A DNA stretch of 16,115 nt, from positions 1 to 16,115 of the forward strand of contig JBJMGI010000094.1 in assembly GCA_045807945.1 (NCBI GenBank), read 5' to 3'. The translations under genes were made by a program, and so were the position numbers. The DNA comes from CAVQGF01 sp045807945 (GTDB lineage: Bacteria > Acidobacteriota > Terriglobia > Terriglobales > Acidobacteriaceae). The notes beneath the pieces are model-generated. The model was not told the origin of the DNA and ran no database searches. It worked only from the letters and a program-made list of their open reading frames with translations. Below are positions 15,681 to 16,115 of the stretch, in pieces. The number at the start of each line of letters is the position of its first letter. The stretch's first letter is position 1.

Positions 15681-16115
15681 ATGCGTGTGCAAGTGCTGTT
15701 TTTCGGACAATTAAAAGATCTGACCGGCCGTTCGAGCGAGACTCGACCTTTGGCGGATCGCGCAACACTGGGTGACGTTCTTCAACACTACGGCCAGAAG
15801 TTCCCTGCTATCCGCAAGCTTTCATCCTCGCTAGCTCTCTCCATTAATCGCGAATATGCGTCGCAGGACGCTCCGCTGCGCGATGGCGACGAAGTCGCGC
15901 TGCTTCCCCCCGTAAGCGGTGGCGCTCCGCGCGCGAGCATCGTGCGCGAGAAGATCGATCCACACCAGATCGTTCCGCCCATGGAGCGACCTGAAGACGG
16001 CGCAATCGCGATGTTCGACGGCATCGTTCGAAACAATAGCCGCGGACGCAAGACGCTCTACTTGGAATATGAAGCTTACGAGGCGATGGCGCTCAAGCAG
16101 ATGGAAGAGCTGATC
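15681..16115 (+). CDS. Molybdopterin synthase MoaD-MoaE fusion (3' end beyond the window)
   Basis: 145 codons are visible and the frame is still open at the window edge. Molybdopterin synthase puts two sulfurs into precursor Z (cPMP) to make molybdopterin. Residues 1-81 are a MoaD-type ubiquitin-fold sulfur carrier ('MRVQVLFFGQLKDLTG' at the start, 'LRDGDEVALLPPVSGG' at the end). The Gly-Gly that is normally the C-terminus (80-81) runs straight into a MoaE domain ('EDGAIAMFDGIVRNNSRG', then 'LEYEAYEAMALKQMEEL'). Such fusions are known, e.g. MoaX of Mycobacterium tuberculosis, where cleavage after the Gly pair frees the carrier; the same is inferred here. Start: ATG 15681 fits the MoaD N-terminus; an in-frame ATG at 15660 would add seven residues. 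Neither has a clear Shine-Dalgarno. Confidence 0.9.
   Translation, partial: MRVQVLFFGQLKDLTGRSSETRPLADRATLGDVLQHYGQKFPAIRKLSSSLALSINREYASQDAPLRDGDEVALLPPVSGGAPRASIVREKIDPHQIVPPMERPEDGAIAMFDGIVRNNSRGRKTLYLEYEAYEAMALKQMEELI

Overview
The window is an ordinary chromosomal stretch from a high-GC, Gram-negative-type bacterium, most likely an acidobacterium (Terriglobia / Koribacter-like). That placement is an inference. It rests on PEGA-domain Ser/Thr kinases beginning with the 'SHYR' leader, a split glyQ/glyS glycyl-tRNA synthetase, a 7Fe-type ferredoxin, a MoaD-MoaE fusion and a menaquinone-type methyltransferase. I see no tRNA or rRNA gene, CRISPR array, insertion sequence or phage gene. Coding density is high and most genes are housekeeping.

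Layout. (1) 129-1990, minus strand: aroB followed by ubiE/menG, overlapping by ATGA. They supply an early step toward chorismate and the last step of menaquinone synthesis. (2) 1991-2058: a short divergent promoter region with a perfect 8-bp inverted repeat and two extended -10 candidates. (3) 2059-3672, plus strand: nadB (NAD synthesis), ending in a probable intrinsic terminator that overlaps the glyS stop codon. (4) 3707-7659, minus strand: a tight recO-glyQ-glyS operon (DNA repair plus both glycyl-tRNA synthetase subunits). (5) 7741-8001, minus strand: a small 7Fe-type ferredoxin with its own promoter and a clear intrinsic terminator. (6) 8101-11626, plus strand: two tandem paralogous membrane Ser/Thr kinases with C-terminal PEGA domains, one in the first and three in the second. 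Each has its own copy of a conserved promoter/leader and a TTG start without a Shine-Dalgarno. The second kinase is broken by a single missing base near 9732, so its nucleotide-binding lobe is out of frame with the rest. (7) 11760-14198, plus strand: lon protease with its own promoter. (8) 14195-15631, minus strand: a flavin amine oxidase with a twin-arginine-type leader, whose stop codon overlaps that of lon. (9) 15681 to the window end, plus strand: a MoaD-MoaE fusion for molybdopterin synthase, cut off by the window edge.

The most noteworthy part is the tandem kinase pair: a duplicated gene together with its promoter, divergence in PEGA number, and a frame-breaking deletion in one copy. 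I do not see a convincing new multi-gene system. The remaining points of interest are small: the fusion protein, the cysteine pattern of the ferredoxin, and promoter architecture.
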